Shown here one piece after another: positions 40,330-49,555 of a stretch of DNA of 64,000 bases. Position 1 is the stretch's first letter, and each line of letters begins with the position of its first letter. The position numbers and the translations under genes were made by a program. Below the pieces are notes generated by a model, which worked only from the letters and a program-made list of their open reading frames with translations, did no database searches and was not told the origin of the DNA. Source of the DNA: Deltaproteobacteria bacterium (GTDB lineage: Bacteria > Desulfobacterota > Desulfobulbia > Desulfobulbales > Desulfurivibrionaceae); the NCBI GenBank assembly GCA_026388735.1, contig JAPLJG010000003.1, positions 1 to 64,000 of the forward strand, given 5' to 3'.

Positions 40330-40878
40330 ATGACTTCCCCTCGTTTTGAACCGTTCCAAGACCGTCTGAGCCGCGATATCAGAAATGAGCTTTCCGCAGC
40401 CCTGCCGCCGGCGCTGGCCCAGAATGATCTTACCCAGGTCCAGACCGTTGCCGACCACTACCTGCAACAAGACCTGGCCGCACCCTATGTCGTTTACATC
40501 AAGACACGATTGGCAGGATACGCCGAGGCCCTTAAGATAATCAGCCGCACCGATGCCGGAGGTGCCTTGGCCAAAGCGCTGGTGTTTTGGGATCTGGGAC
40601 TTTTCTTCGAGGTCCACGAAATTCTGGAGCAAGCCTGGCATGGAGCGCAAGACGCGGAGAAAGAAATTCTCCAGGCTTTAATCCGGGCGGCAGGCTTTTA
40701 TATCAAGGGGGAATACGGCTATTTCGAGGCAGGGGCTAAAATGGCTGGTCGGGCTGTGGCAGCCCTGGAAAAAAACCGGCAGGCCTGCACCGGTTTTGCG
40801 CTGGATAGACTTTTGGAGAGCTTACGAAATCTGGACCATGTCCCGCCGAAACTCTTGCCGCAGAGCCTGGCTCATTGA
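40330..40878 (+). CDS. DUF309 domain-containing protein
   Basis: FWDLGLFFEVHEILEQAWHGAQDAEKEILQALIRAAGFYIKGE. Confidence 0.85.
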   Translation: MTSPRFEPFQDRLSRDIRNELSAALPPALAQNDLTQVQTVADHYLQQDLAAPYVVYIKTRLAGYAEALKIISRTDAGGALAKALVFWDLGLFFEVHEILEQAWHGAQDAEKEILQALIRAAGFYIKGEYGYFEAGAKMAGRAVAALEKNRQACTGFALDRLLESLRNLDHVPPKLLPQSLAH

Positions 40879-41249
40879 ATAACCCGGAGGATTTTCCGTT
40901 CGAGAATCTCCAGGGTGAAGGGCTTTAAAATCAGCTCATCCACCTTGAGCTGCATGGCCATGCTGATCCTGGCCTCGGTGGCCTCCGCCGTCACCATGAT
41001 GAAAGGGATATCCTTGAAAACCTCGCTGGCGCGGATTTCCCGTAGCAGCTCAAAGCCGTTCATCACCGGCATATTCCAATCGGAGATGACAAGATCTATT
41101 TTCTGGGCGTGCAGAATCTTCATGGCCGCGCTGCCATCCTGGGCTTCATAAATTCGATCAAAGCCCATCCGTTGCAACTGCATTTTCATGATATTGCGAA
41201 GCACCGCCGTATCGTCCACGATGAGAATCTCTCTGTTTGCCTGTTTCAT
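40872..41249 (-). CDS. CheY-like single-domain response regulator
   Basis: REILIVDDTAVLRNIMKMQLQRMGFDRIYEAQDGSAAMKIL...DLVISDWNMPVMNGFELLREIR...PFIMVTAEA...ILKPFT. Confidence 0.93.
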   Translation of the reverse strand: MKQANREILIVDDTAVLRNIMKMQLQRMGFDRIYEAQDGSAAMKILHAQKIDLVISDWNMPVMNGFELLREIRASEVFKDIPFIMVTAEATEARISMAMQLKVDELILKPFTLEILERKILRVIQ

Positions 41250-41471
41250 TTTTCCCGTCCCTTTCGGATGGTTGACTATTGATGCTTTTACTTATCTTCT
41301 CGGCATCACTTGGAAAAAATATGAGGCGTATTTTCAGAAACTCGCCCTGCCTGCCCGATGCTCAATGGTTTACCAAAAGAAATGATTCTGTTATGATCAG
41401 CTCCTTTATTGTGCTGTCTGTTTGATATTCCTGCCGAATCTCGGCACACAGAACCTAAAACGGAGACTTTC

Positions 41472-42485
41472 ATGGCTGATTCAACCTTGCCGCCATTTAT
41501 CCAGGCTCTGCTTAAGCCTGAGACATACCCCCATCCCGCGCCGGAAATAACCCTGGTGCAAACCCATATCTCCTATGTGCTCCTGGCAGGCGACTTTGTC
41601 TACAAGATCAAGAAGCCCGTGGATTTCGGTTTTCTCAACTTCACCACCCTGGAAAAACGCAAACATTTCTGCGAAGAGGAGTTGCTCTTAAACCGGCGCT
41701 TGTGCCCCTCCCTGTACCTGGGACTGGTGGCGATTACCCAACAGGGCGCAGCCTTTTCCCTGGACGGCCCCGGAGCTCCGGTGGAGTACGCGGTGAAAAT
41801 GGCACGGATGCCGGAAGAGCGGATGATGGCCAAGGTCATCGCCCAAGGCGGACTCAGCAAAGAGATCCTCGATCAAATCATCGCCATCATCGTGCCCTTT
41901 TACGCCAAGGCCGAGAGTGGGCCTGCCATTGAAAAATTCGGCACCGCCCAGGCCGTGGGCGTCAATGTGCTGGAAAATTTTGAACAAACCCAGGGCTTCA
42001 TCGGCTGCGCAGCCCTGAGCCAGGCGCAGTTCGAGGCGATCAGCGGCTACGCCCGCGCTTTTCTTGGGCAAGAAGAACTCTTTGCCGGACGCATTGCCGC
42101 AGGCCGGGTGCGGGATTGCCACGGCGATCTCTATTCCGCCAACATCTGCCTGGCGGACGAGATCTACATCTACGACTGCATCGAGTTCAACCAGCGCTTC
42201 CGGTATTGCGATGTGGCAAGCGACGTGGCTTTTCTGGCCATGGACCTCGACTTCCATGGCCTGCCCGAGCTTTCTGCCTATTTTATCGACCAATTCTGCC
42301 GGGCTGCCGGCGACACCACCCTGCTGCCCATGCTCAACTTCTATAAATGCTACCGGGCTTATGTGCGCGGCAAAATAGGCCTTTTCACCGCCCATGCCCC
42401 GGAGGTTGACCCGGCCACCGCCGAGAACTGCCTGAATCAGGCGAAAAAATACTTCGCCCTGGCTGAACGCTATGCCGCGTCCTGA
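41472..42485 (+). CDS. Aminoglycoside phosphotransferase (APH)-like protein; N-terminal half of a protein often fused to a P-loop kinase
   Basis: VQTHISYVLLAGDFVYKIKKPVDFGFLNFTTLEKRKHFCEEELLLNRRL...GRVRDCHGDLYSANICLADEIYIYDCIEFNQRFRYCDVASDVAFLAMDLD. Confidence 0.85.
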   Translation: MADSTLPPFIQALLKPETYPHPAPEITLVQTHISYVLLAGDFVYKIKKPVDFGFLNFTTLEKRKHFCEEELLLNRRLCPSLYLGLVAITQQGAAFSLDGPGAPVEYAVKMARMPEERMMAKVIAQGGLSKEILDQIIAIIVPFYAKAESGPAIEKFGTAQAVGVNVLENFEQTQGFIGCAALSQAQFEAISGYARAFLGQEELFAGRIAAGRVRDCHGDLYSANICLADEIYIYDCIEFNQRFRYCDVASDVAFLAMDLDFHGLPELSAYFIDQFCRAAGDTTLLPMLNFYKCYRAYVRGKIGLFTAHAPEVDPATAENCLNQAKKYFALAERYAAS

Positions 42486-43038
42486 TCTGTTTATCTTCTT
42501 CGGCCTTATCGCCACCGGCAAGAGCACCGTGGCCCAGGCCTGGGCCGAACGCCGTGGCCTTCGCTATTACAACTCCGACGTGGTGCGCAAGGAGCTGGCC
42601 GGACTCGCCCCCCAGACCCATCAGCGCGAAACCGCTGACCAGGGCATCTATACCAGCGAGTTTACCGCCAAAACCTATGCGGCCCTGCTCGAACGGGCCG
42701 AACAGGATCTGGCCCAGGACCGGGGCGTGGTGCTCGACGCCTCGTACCAACGCGAAGCGGACCGCGACCGAGTACGGATGCTTGCGCAGCGTCTGGGTGT
42801 TCGGCTATACTGTATTCTCTGTGTCTGTCCGGAAGAGGAAATGAAACGCCGCATGGCTCAAAGGGCGCTTGACCCGCAGGCGGTGTCGGATGGACGCTGG
42901 GAAATTTATTTAAAACAGAAAAAGCGGTTTGAATCCCCCACGGAACTTGCCCCGGAGCAACTCATAACCCTGTCAACCGACCTGCCGGTGGAGGCTATTT
43001 TAGATCAGCTTTCCACCCATCTGGAGACGCAACCATGA
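42472..43038 (+). CDS. AAA/P-loop kinase (zeta/gluconokinase-like), overlapping the APH-like ORF by 14 nt
   Basis: PDLFIFFGLIATGKSTVAQAWAERRGLRYYNSDVVRKELAG...DRGVVLDASYQREADRDRV. Confidence 0.85.
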   Translation: MPRPDLFIFFGLIATGKSTVAQAWAERRGLRYYNSDVVRKELAGLAPQTHQRETADQGIYTSEFTAKTYAALLERAEQDLAQDRGVVLDASYQREADRDRVRMLAQRLGVRLYCILCVCPEEEMKRRMAQRALDPQAVSDGRWEIYLKQKKRFESPTELAPEQLITLSTDLPVEAILDQLSTHLETQP

Positions 43039-43466
43039 ATACCAGAATCTATGTCCTGAAGTTCCCCAAGGAAGTCATCGACCAGCCGATCATCAGCAAC
43101 CTGGTGAAAAAATACGACCTGGAATTCAACATCCTCAAGGCCACCATCCTGCTCCAACAGGAAGGGGTCATGGTGCTCGAATTCCTCGGACACAAGGCCA
43201 ATGTCAAAAAGGGCATCGCCTATCTCAACGAGATGGGGGTTTCGGTGAAAAGCATGGCCGGCAACATCCACCGCGACGATGAAAAATGCTACCAATGCGG
43301 GGCCTGCACCGGCGTCTGCCCCACCGGCGCACTCTCGCTCCACCGGCCCGACATGGCGGTGCTCTTTGACGAGGAAAAATGCACGGCCTGTGGCCTCTGT
43401 GTTTCCGTCTGTCCGGCCAGGGCCATGGAAGTCTCCTTGAACGGCAATGTGGAGCTGGCTGCTTAG
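43035..43466 (+). CDS. NIL domain / 2x[4Fe-4S] ferredoxin protein
   Basis: NIL-like N-terminus; CYQCGACTGVCPTGAL and CTACGLCVSVCPARAM. Confidence 0.93.
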   Translation: MNTRIYVLKFPKEVIDQPIISNLVKKYDLEFNILKATILLQQEGVMVLEFLGHKANVKKGIAYLNEMGVSVKSMAGNIHRDDEKCYQCGACTGVCPTGALSLHRPDMAVLFDEEKCTACGLCVSVCPARAMEVSLNGNVELAA

Positions 43467-43583
43467 GTGCCCCGTTAAGAAATAGCCATCGTCGTTAACA
43501 GCAGCGTAAGCGGCGCTGCTTCGTTACGGCCCCTTATGCCGATCACGATTTTTCAATGTTGTGGTTATTTTTTGAACAACGGC

Positions 43584-45575
43584 CTAAGCCTCCCCGCGAA
43601 TTTCCGAAAGCCTTTCCGCCACGCGGGGGAAGAGGCTGATATCCGTATGGGGCAGAAAATGGGAGGCAATGTACTGCTCCTGGAAATACGCCATCTCCGA
43701 AAGCTCGAAACTGGTCATCTTCCGCACCACCTCCACCACATCCTGCCTGATATGGTTGCTCATCTCGCTCATCCAGGCGCCCATGAGCGAGCCGTTGCCC
43801 ACATAGAGCACCCGGCTGGCTTCCACCTGGGGCAGCAGCCCCACGGTCATGGCCGAATCCAGGTCAATATAGCTGCCAAAGGCCCCGGCCAGGATAACCT
43901 GCTCGATATCGGTGATGGCCAAGCCAACCTGCTCCACCAGGGTTGTAATCCCGGCATAGATCGCCGCCTTGGCCCGGATGAAGTTTTCGATATCCACCTC
44001 GTTGATGACGATATCGTATTCCGTGCCCGCCTCTTCCCGCCAGACCAGCACATACTCATGGCCGCTGCGCCCTTCGCGGATTCGATCAGTGGCAAGATCC
44101 CGCCTAAATTTCCCGCTTCTACCCACCACCCCATGCTCAAAAAGGGTGGCGATAATGGCCAGCAGGCCTGAGCCGCAGATCCCCACCGGCGGTTTGTTGC
44201 CCAGAGTGATGTTCATCGGCTCAAGGGTCTGGGGGTTGAGGCTGAAATCCTCGATGGCGCCAATGGCCGCCCGCATCCCGTGGGTAATGCCGCCTCCCTC
44301 AAAGGCCGGGCCGGCGGAACAGGCCGCGCACACCAGCCATTCCCGGTTGCCCACGACAATCTCCGCGTTGGTGCCGATATCAATGTAGAGGGTGATCAGT
44401 TCGGTGCGGTACATGCCCGAGCCCATGACCCCGGCAACAATATCGCCCCCCACATAACTGGAAATGGACGGGTAGACCAGGGCCACGGCGGAGTGCGGCA
44501 GATTGATACCCAAATCTGTTGCCCGGATAGGCGGCAGGAAGGTGGTCACCGGCACATATGGGGCTCGGCGGATGTTGTCCGGCTCCAGGCCCAGGAGCAG
44601 ATGGGTCATGGTGGTATTGCCCGCCAGGGTGATGGAGGTGATCTCCTCGCGACTGATGCTGCCTTTTTCGCTATTGTCTGCTGGTTTGGCCGTGCCCAGC
44701 AAGGTGTCGAGGATACTGTTGATGGTGGTGGCCACAAGCTCCTGCATCTTGGCCAGGCCTTCCTTTTTTTCCGCGACGATAATCCGGGAGATCACGTCCT
44801 CGCCATAGCCAAGCTGACCGTTGTATTCCCCTGCCCTGGCCAGAACCTTGCCGGAACTCAGGTCCACCAGCACCCCATAGACCGAGGTGGTGCCGATGTC
44901 AAAGGCAAGACCAAAACTGCGCTTAGACCAGTCGCCACCCTGGATATTGGTGAGATAGGATTTTCCCTGGGCATTTACCGGGCGAGCACAGGTAACCGTG
45001 ATCCGAAAATTGTCTTCCCGCAGGGCCTTGCGCAGCTTGCGCAAAACCGCCAGGTTGAATACCACCCGGTGTTCGTTGTACTGGCTGCTGAGCAAATGAA
45101 TAACCCGCCCGGCATCGGCCATGTTGTCCTTCACCGATGGAGGAGAAACATCCAAACATATCTTGACCACCGGCGGGACAAAAATACCCTGCTCCCGGAG
45201 ATCCTCGATGTCGTACACATGCATCCGGGCGCGATGCCTCAGCGGGACAGCGGTCCCCAACCCCCCGATTTTCAAGCCGGAGGTTTCCGGCACCCGGATG
45301 ACAGCATCACTTGTAATTGTTGCCGTGCAGGCCTGGCGGTATCCGGCCGCTCTCTCCTGGGGGCTGAATTTTTCGCTCAGCCCCCCGTCAACCGCGCCCT
45401 TTTCGATGATGACCTTGCATTTGCCACACACCCCGCTGCCACCGCAGGAAGCATTGATATGAATACCTGCCTCTCGGGCCGCCTTGATGATCGACATACC
45501 TACCCCGGCCTGCACCTTCCTGCCACTGGGCTCAAAAACGATGGTATGGGTCGCCTGACTGTCTGCTTCGTTCAT
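43584..45575 (-). CDS. ASKHA-domain protein with N-terminal 2Fe-2S ferredoxin (reductive activator of corrinoid proteins family)
   Basis: CGGSGVCGKCKVIIEKG; LAFDIGTTSVYGVLVDLSSGKVLARAGEYNGQLGYGEDVISRI; GNTTMTHLLLGLEPDNIRRAPYVP; VLAGAFGSYIDL. Confidence 0.88.
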   Translation of the reverse strand: MNEADSQATHTIVFEPSGRKVQAGVGMSIIKAAREAGIHINASCGGSGVCGKCKVIIEKGAVDGGLSEKFSPQERAAGYRQACTATITSDAVIRVPETSGLKIGGLGTAVPLRHRARMHVYDIEDLREQGIFVPPVVKICLDVSPPSVKDNMADAGRVIHLLSSQYNEHRVVFNLAVLRKLRKALREDNFRITVTCARPVNAQGKSYLTNIQGGDWSKRSFGLAFDIGTTSVYGVLVDLSSGKVLARAGEYNGQLGYGEDVISRIIVAEKKEGLAKMQELVATTINSILDTLLGTAKPADNSEKGSISREEITSITLAGNTTMTHLLLGLEPDNIRRAPYVPVTTFLPPIRATDLGINLPHSAVALVYPSISSYVGGDIVAGVMGSGMYRTELITLYIDIGTNAEIVVGNREWLVCAACSAGPAFEGGGITHGMRAAIGAIEDFSLNPQTLEPMNITLGNKPPVGICGSGLLAIIATLFEHGVVGRSGKFRRDLATDRIREGRSGHEYVLVWREEAGTEYDIVINEVDIENFIRAKAAIYAGITTLVEQVGLAITDIEQVILAGAFGSYIDLDSAMTVGLLPQVEASRVLYVGNGSLMGAWMSEMSNHIRQDVVEVVRKMTSFELSEMAYFQEQYIASHFLPHTDISLFPRVAERLSEIRGEA

Positions 45576-45782
45576 CTCCCGCCCTCTTTGCCTGGCCCTC
45601 TTTCCTTGCTTGCGGCACACACGCGGCCCAGTTGTGCCTGATCTTTGCCTTTATCTTATAACGTGGGTGCGGCTTACCGCAATGCCCGTTTTCACCCCAT
45701 CGTCTTCGCGCACTTCCTGAAAATAAAAAAGGCCCCCGCGTCATCAACGGAAGCCTTCGCAGAGACCATCCTTACCGTGTGG

Positions 45783-45932
45783 CTATTTCTTTGCCTTGCA
45801 GCCGCACCCACAACCCGAGGCTTTCTCCTCTTTTTTGATCATGCAGTCGCTGCCGCCGCAATCGGTGCATTTTTTGGGCTTGCACCTGCCCTCTTTGGTT
45901 GCCCCACATTTTTCACATTTGAATATTGCCAT
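45783..45932 (-). CDS. Rubredoxin-like small Cys-rich protein (RCKP type)
   Basis: MAIFKCEKCGATKEGRCKPKKCTDCGGSDCMIKKEEKASGCGCGCKAKK. Confidence 0.8.
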   Translation of the reverse strand: MAIFKCEKCGATKEGRCKPKKCTDCGGSDCMIKKEEKASGCGCGCKAKK

Positions 45933-46232
45933 TCTGCCACCTCCGGTATCTTGTTGAACGGTTATGTTGTACAAGACGAGATGTTCGTCTTGCCAGATGC
46001 TTCGCGTGAAGCCTTTCCCTTGGGCATTGCGGCAACGCCCCACTTCTGCGCATAGAACTCCTCAGATAATTTTCTCGCCTGGTCGCTGCAGGTGCATTAT
46101 TCTACCTACAGTCCTTATAGCTCTTGGCATTACAACTTTTACAAACTTTCTGAAACGAAGTTGTTTCTGGGAATTATTCCTATAAATAGGCAATATGATC
46201 CGGTATTGCAACAAGTAAATAGAGGTATATGT

Positions 46233-47387
46233 ATGAATATCAACTGCGAACGGCTTGCCCAGGTTTTCACCGCCATGTGTACCATCGACAGTCCCTCAGG
46301 CAAAGAAGCTAAGCTGGCCCGGTTTCTCAAAGACCTCTTTGCGCAGGAGTTTCCCGAAGCCGATATCATCGAGGACGACTCGGCCAACACCACCGGTTCC
46401 GACTCCAACAATCTGGTCATCCACTTCCCCGGCAACCTCTCTGGGGAACCGATCTTTTTCAATTGCCACCTGGACACAGTGGAACCTTCCAGAGGCGTGG
46501 CGGTCGTGCGGGAGGGAACGCGGTTTTCCAGTGCAGGCGAGACCATCCTCGGCGGGGATGACAAGGCCGGCATCGCAATACTCATCGAGTCCATCCGGGC
46601 CATAAAAGAAGCAGGCACCCCACATCTCCCATTCGATCTCGTCTTTACAACCTGTGAAGAGATTGGCCTGCGCGGCGCCAAGGCACTGGACCTCTCCCTG
46701 CTCCGCGCCAAGGAAGGCTACGCCCTGGACAGTAGCGGGGTAGATCTGCTCATTATCGGTGCCCCGGCCGCCAACCATTTTCACTTCACCATCACCGGAG
46801 CAGCCGCCCACGCTGGCCTGCACCCGGAGCGGGGAATCAACGCCATCCAGCTTGCAGCCCGCTGCCTTGCCGACCTGCCGCTGGGCCGTCTTGACGAAGA
46901 AAGCACCGCCAATATCGGCCGCATCACCGGAGGCACGGCGACAAACATCATTCCAGAAAACGTCCTAGTGGAAGGGGAAGTTCGGAGCCATTCTCCGGAA
47001 AAACTCACTACGTTTTCCCAACAGATCAAGGATACGGTTCAGGCCACCATTGATAGCTGGACTCCGAATTCTGGTGCACAGCTCGGGGCGGGGGTCCGGC
47101 CCCGTCTTGATTTCCACCTCACCCAAGAATACCCAGCCATGCATATTGACCGCAACGCCTCCGTCCTGCAACGGGTTGGCAAAGCCGCCGCCCACCTCCA
47201 GCGGGAAATCCGTTACGAGCGAGCTGGCGGCGGCAGCGATGCCAACATTTTCACCGGAAAAGGCCTGCAAACCGCCATCATCGGAATCGGCATGGACCAT
47301 GTCCATAGCACCGAAGAATCCATTGACCTGTGCGACATGGAACGCACAACCGAACTGGTTATCACTATCTTAACTACCCAGAATTAA
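46233..47387 (+). CDS. M20-family (peptidase T-like) metallopeptidase
   Basis: FFNCHLDTVEPSRG...ILGGDDKAGIAILIE...LVFTTCEEIGLRGAK...RAGGGSDANIFTGKGLQTAIIGIGMDHVHSTEE. Confidence 0.92.
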   Translation: MNINCERLAQVFTAMCTIDSPSGKEAKLARFLKDLFAQEFPEADIIEDDSANTTGSDSNNLVIHFPGNLSGEPIFFNCHLDTVEPSRGVAVVREGTRFSSAGETILGGDDKAGIAILIESIRAIKEAGTPHLPFDLVFTTCEEIGLRGAKALDLSLLRAKEGYALDSSGVDLLIIGAPAANHFHFTITGAAAHAGLHPERGINAIQLAARCLADLPLGRLDEESTANIGRITGGTATNIIPENVLVEGEVRSHSPEKLTTFSQQIKDTVQATIDSWTPNSGAQLGAGVRPRLDFHLTQEYPAMHIDRNASVLQRVGKAAAHLQREIRYERAGGGSDANIFTGKGLQTAIIGIGMDHVHSTEESIDLCDMERTTELVITILTTQN

Positions 47388-47403
47388 AACAAAAAATACA
47401 GCG

Positions 47404-47419
47404 TGTTTCACGTGGAACA
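47404..47419. promoter_or_regulatory. parS centromere site
   Basis: TGTTTCACGTGGAACA (reverse complement TGTTCCACGTGAAACA, the classical ParB/Spo0J parS sequence). Confidence 0.9.
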
Positions 47420-47458
47420 CCCGGGAATATTGCGCACAATTGCCCCGCCCAATCCGAA

Positions 47459-47494
47459 CGCCTACAAACAACCGCCGATGGTTGTTTGTAGGCG
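47459..47494. repeat. Perfect 15-bp stem hairpin
   Basis: CGCCTACAAACAACC-GCCGAT-GGTTGTTTGTAGGCG. Confidence 0.75.
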
Positions 47495-47642
47495 GAAAAC
47501 TCCCTTTCCCAATCACCGCAACAAAACCGAAGACAAAATCCGCATCTCGCCAGAAAATCATTTATTATGCACCTTACAAAGCAAACGCAGATTTGGCGCT
47601 ACACAACACATAACTACCTTAAATTAAACAATAAATGCTACT

Positions 47643-47658
47643 TGTTTCACGTGAAACA
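47643..47658. promoter_or_regulatory. parS centromere site
   Basis: TGTTTCACGTGAAACA, perfect palindromic parS, 175 bp upstream of parA. Confidence 0.95.
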
Positions 47659-47674
47659 ATCGCCGAAAATCGCC

Positions 47675-47719
47675 ACACACTCCGCACAGAAAAGAAGGGC
47701 CTCCCTGTGCGGAGTGTGT
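47675..47719. repeat. Perfect 15-bp inverted repeat between parS and parA
   Basis: ACACACTCCGCACAG-N15-CTGTGCGGAGTGTGT. Confidence 0.75.
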
Positions 47720-47832
47720 TAGTATGGCAACTGAGTGGTGGCGCGGCTATTTTTTTGGTCCCCACCCATAGCCAGCAACGAAAAACCCAACGAAATTCGG
47801 TTAGAAACTGACACACTGCGGAGGTTTTCAGT

Positions 47833-48639
47833 ATGGGGAATGGCGCAAAGATTGTGGCCCTGGCCAACCAGAAGGGCGGTGTGGGCAAGACGACCACGGC
47901 GATAAACCTAGCCGCTTCGGTGTCGTTGCTGGGAAAAAAGGTCCTTGTAGTGGACTCCGACCCGCAAGGAAATACCTCCAGTGGTCTGGGGGTCAGCCGC
48001 GCCAACGGAGGCACCCACCTCTACCATTGCTATATGGGAGAGGCCGAGACCGCAGAGGTTGTGCAGCCAGCACCGGAGCTGAAAAAGCTTTTTGTTCTTC
48101 CGACCCATATCGACCTGATCGGGGTCGAGGTTGAGCTGATGACGGCGGTGAAACGCGAGCGCTACCTGGACAATGTCCTTTCCTCAGTCCGGGGAGATTA
48201 CGACTACATTTTCATCGACTGCCCACCCTCCCTTGGCCTGCTTACCATCAACGCCCTCACTGCGGCGGACACGGTTCTCATCCCCTTACAATGCGAATAT
48301 TTTGCCCTTGAAGGATTGAGCCAACTGGTCCGAACTATCCGGCTGGTAAAGAATTCATACAACCGCTCCCTCGCCATAGAGGGCCTGCTTCTGACCATGT
48401 ACGATGGTCGAAACAAGCTGACCCACCAAGTGGTCACCGAGGTGAAAAATCATTTCCAGGGCCGAGTGTATGACACGGTGATCCCGCGCAATATTCGCCT
48501 CAGTGAGGCCCCGAGCCACGGACAAGCGGCGATCGTCTACGACAAACGCTCAAGCGGAGCACTCAGCTATTTGCAGCTCGGGAAAGAGTTTCTGCGCAAG
48601 CAACCAAAGGTTGCAATAAAAGAAGGAGTAAAATCATGA
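47833..48639 (+). CDS. parA: Chromosome partitioning ATPase ParA/Soj
   Basis: KIVALANQKGGVGKTTTAINLAASVSLLGKKVLVVDSDPQGNTSSGLG; preceded by parS sites, followed by parB. Confidence 0.96.
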   Translation: MGNGAKIVALANQKGGVGKTTTAINLAASVSLLGKKVLVVDSDPQGNTSSGLGVSRANGGTHLYHCYMGEAETAEVVQPAPELKKLFVLPTHIDLIGVEVELMTAVKRERYLDNVLSSVRGDYDYIFIDCPPSLGLLTINALTAADTVLIPLQCEYFALEGLSQLVRTIRLVKNSYNRSLAIEGLLLTMYDGRNKLTHQVVTEVKNHFQGRVYDTVIPRNIRLSEAPSHGQAAIVYDKRSSGALSYLQLGKEFLRKQPKVAIKEGVKS

Positions 48640-49532
48640 TTAAAAAAACAACCCTGGCCCTCGGCAAAGGTCTTGATGCCCTGCTACCTTCCGGCGGGTC
48701 CGATGGCAGGGAGTACTTTTTGTGCCCCATCGACTTCATCGAGGCAAACCCCGATCAGCCACGGAAGGATATTAATGATATAGCCCTGGCTCAGCTTTCA
48801 GCCTCGATCCTCGAAAAAGGCATTTTGCTTCCCCTGGTCGTTTGCGAGCACGGCGCCGAGGGCCGCTATCAAATCATCGCCGGAGAACGCCGCTGGCGGG
48901 CAGCTAAAATGGCAGGGCTTGATGAAGTGCCTGTACTGGTGAAAGATGTCTCCCCGCTTGATCGCCTTGAACTGGCGCTCATCGAAAACATCCAGCGGCA
49001 GGATCTGAATCCCTTAGAAGAGGCAGAAGCTTACCTCCGCCTGGTAAAGGACTTTCATCTCACTCAAGAAGAAGTGGCGAAACGGGTTGGCAAGGAGCGC
49101 TCAACCGTGGCCAATGCCCTCCGGATCAACCAGCTTCCAGACTTTGCCAAACAGGATCTGGCACAAGGCGTCTTGAGTATGGGGCATGCGCGGGTACTAC
49201 TCAGTGTTGGGGATGAGGCATCCATGCGCGAGGTTCGAAACGAGATTGTCGAGCAAGGGCTTAATGTCCGGCAGGCAGAGGCCTTGGCCAAAAAACACAA
49301 AAAAATGGCCACCGCACCCGGCAACGGGGTAAAACGTCAGCCTCGGAAGTCGAGCAATGAATTGCCGGAATCCTATTGCAAGTCGCTGGCCAACGGGCTA
49401 ATCAATTACCTGGACACAAAAGCACGGATCGTCCAAAGCGGAACCCGGGGGAAATTGGAAATCGAGTACTATTCCCACGATGATCTCGAACGGGTATTAT
49501 CGCTGATCCTGCCAGGACAAAAAACCAAATAA
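48636..49532 (+). CDS. parB: ParB/Spo0J chromosome partitioning protein
   Basis: LGKGLDALLPSGG...IEANPDQPRKDINDIALAQLSASILEKGILLPLVV...YQIIAGERRWRAAKMAGLDEVPV...LIENIQRQDLNPLEEAEAY. Confidence 0.96.
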   Translation: MIKKTTLALGKGLDALLPSGGSDGREYFLCPIDFIEANPDQPRKDINDIALAQLSASILEKGILLPLVVCEHGAEGRYQIIAGERRWRAAKMAGLDEVPVLVKDVSPLDRLELALIENIQRQDLNPLEEAEAYLRLVKDFHLTQEEVAKRVGKERSTVANALRINQLPDFAKQDLAQGVLSMGHARVLLSVGDEASMREVRNEIVEQGLNVRQAEALAKKHKKMATAPGNGVKRQPRKSSNELPESYCKSLANGLINYLDTKARIVQSGTRGKLEIEYYSHDDLERVLSLILPGQKTK

Positions 49533-49555
49533 CCTTTATTTTCAAATAGTTAACC

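Noticed and set aside
42465-42490. prfB-like programmed +1 frameshift at TCC-TGA in the APH/kinase pair
   Set aside because: No internal Shine-Dalgarno at the expected spacing and an in-frame ATG restart exists in the overlap; not reported as recoding, only as a split gene.
44280-45641. 453-aa plus-strand ORF opposite the ASKHA protein
   Set aside because: The minus strand encodes a coherent ASKHA/2Fe-2S protein; the plus ORF lacks any family features.
45963-45995. Hairpin CAAGACGA-GATGT-TCGTCTTG upstream of the rubredoxin-like gene
   Set aside because: Short 8-bp stem with no supporting context; could be incidental.
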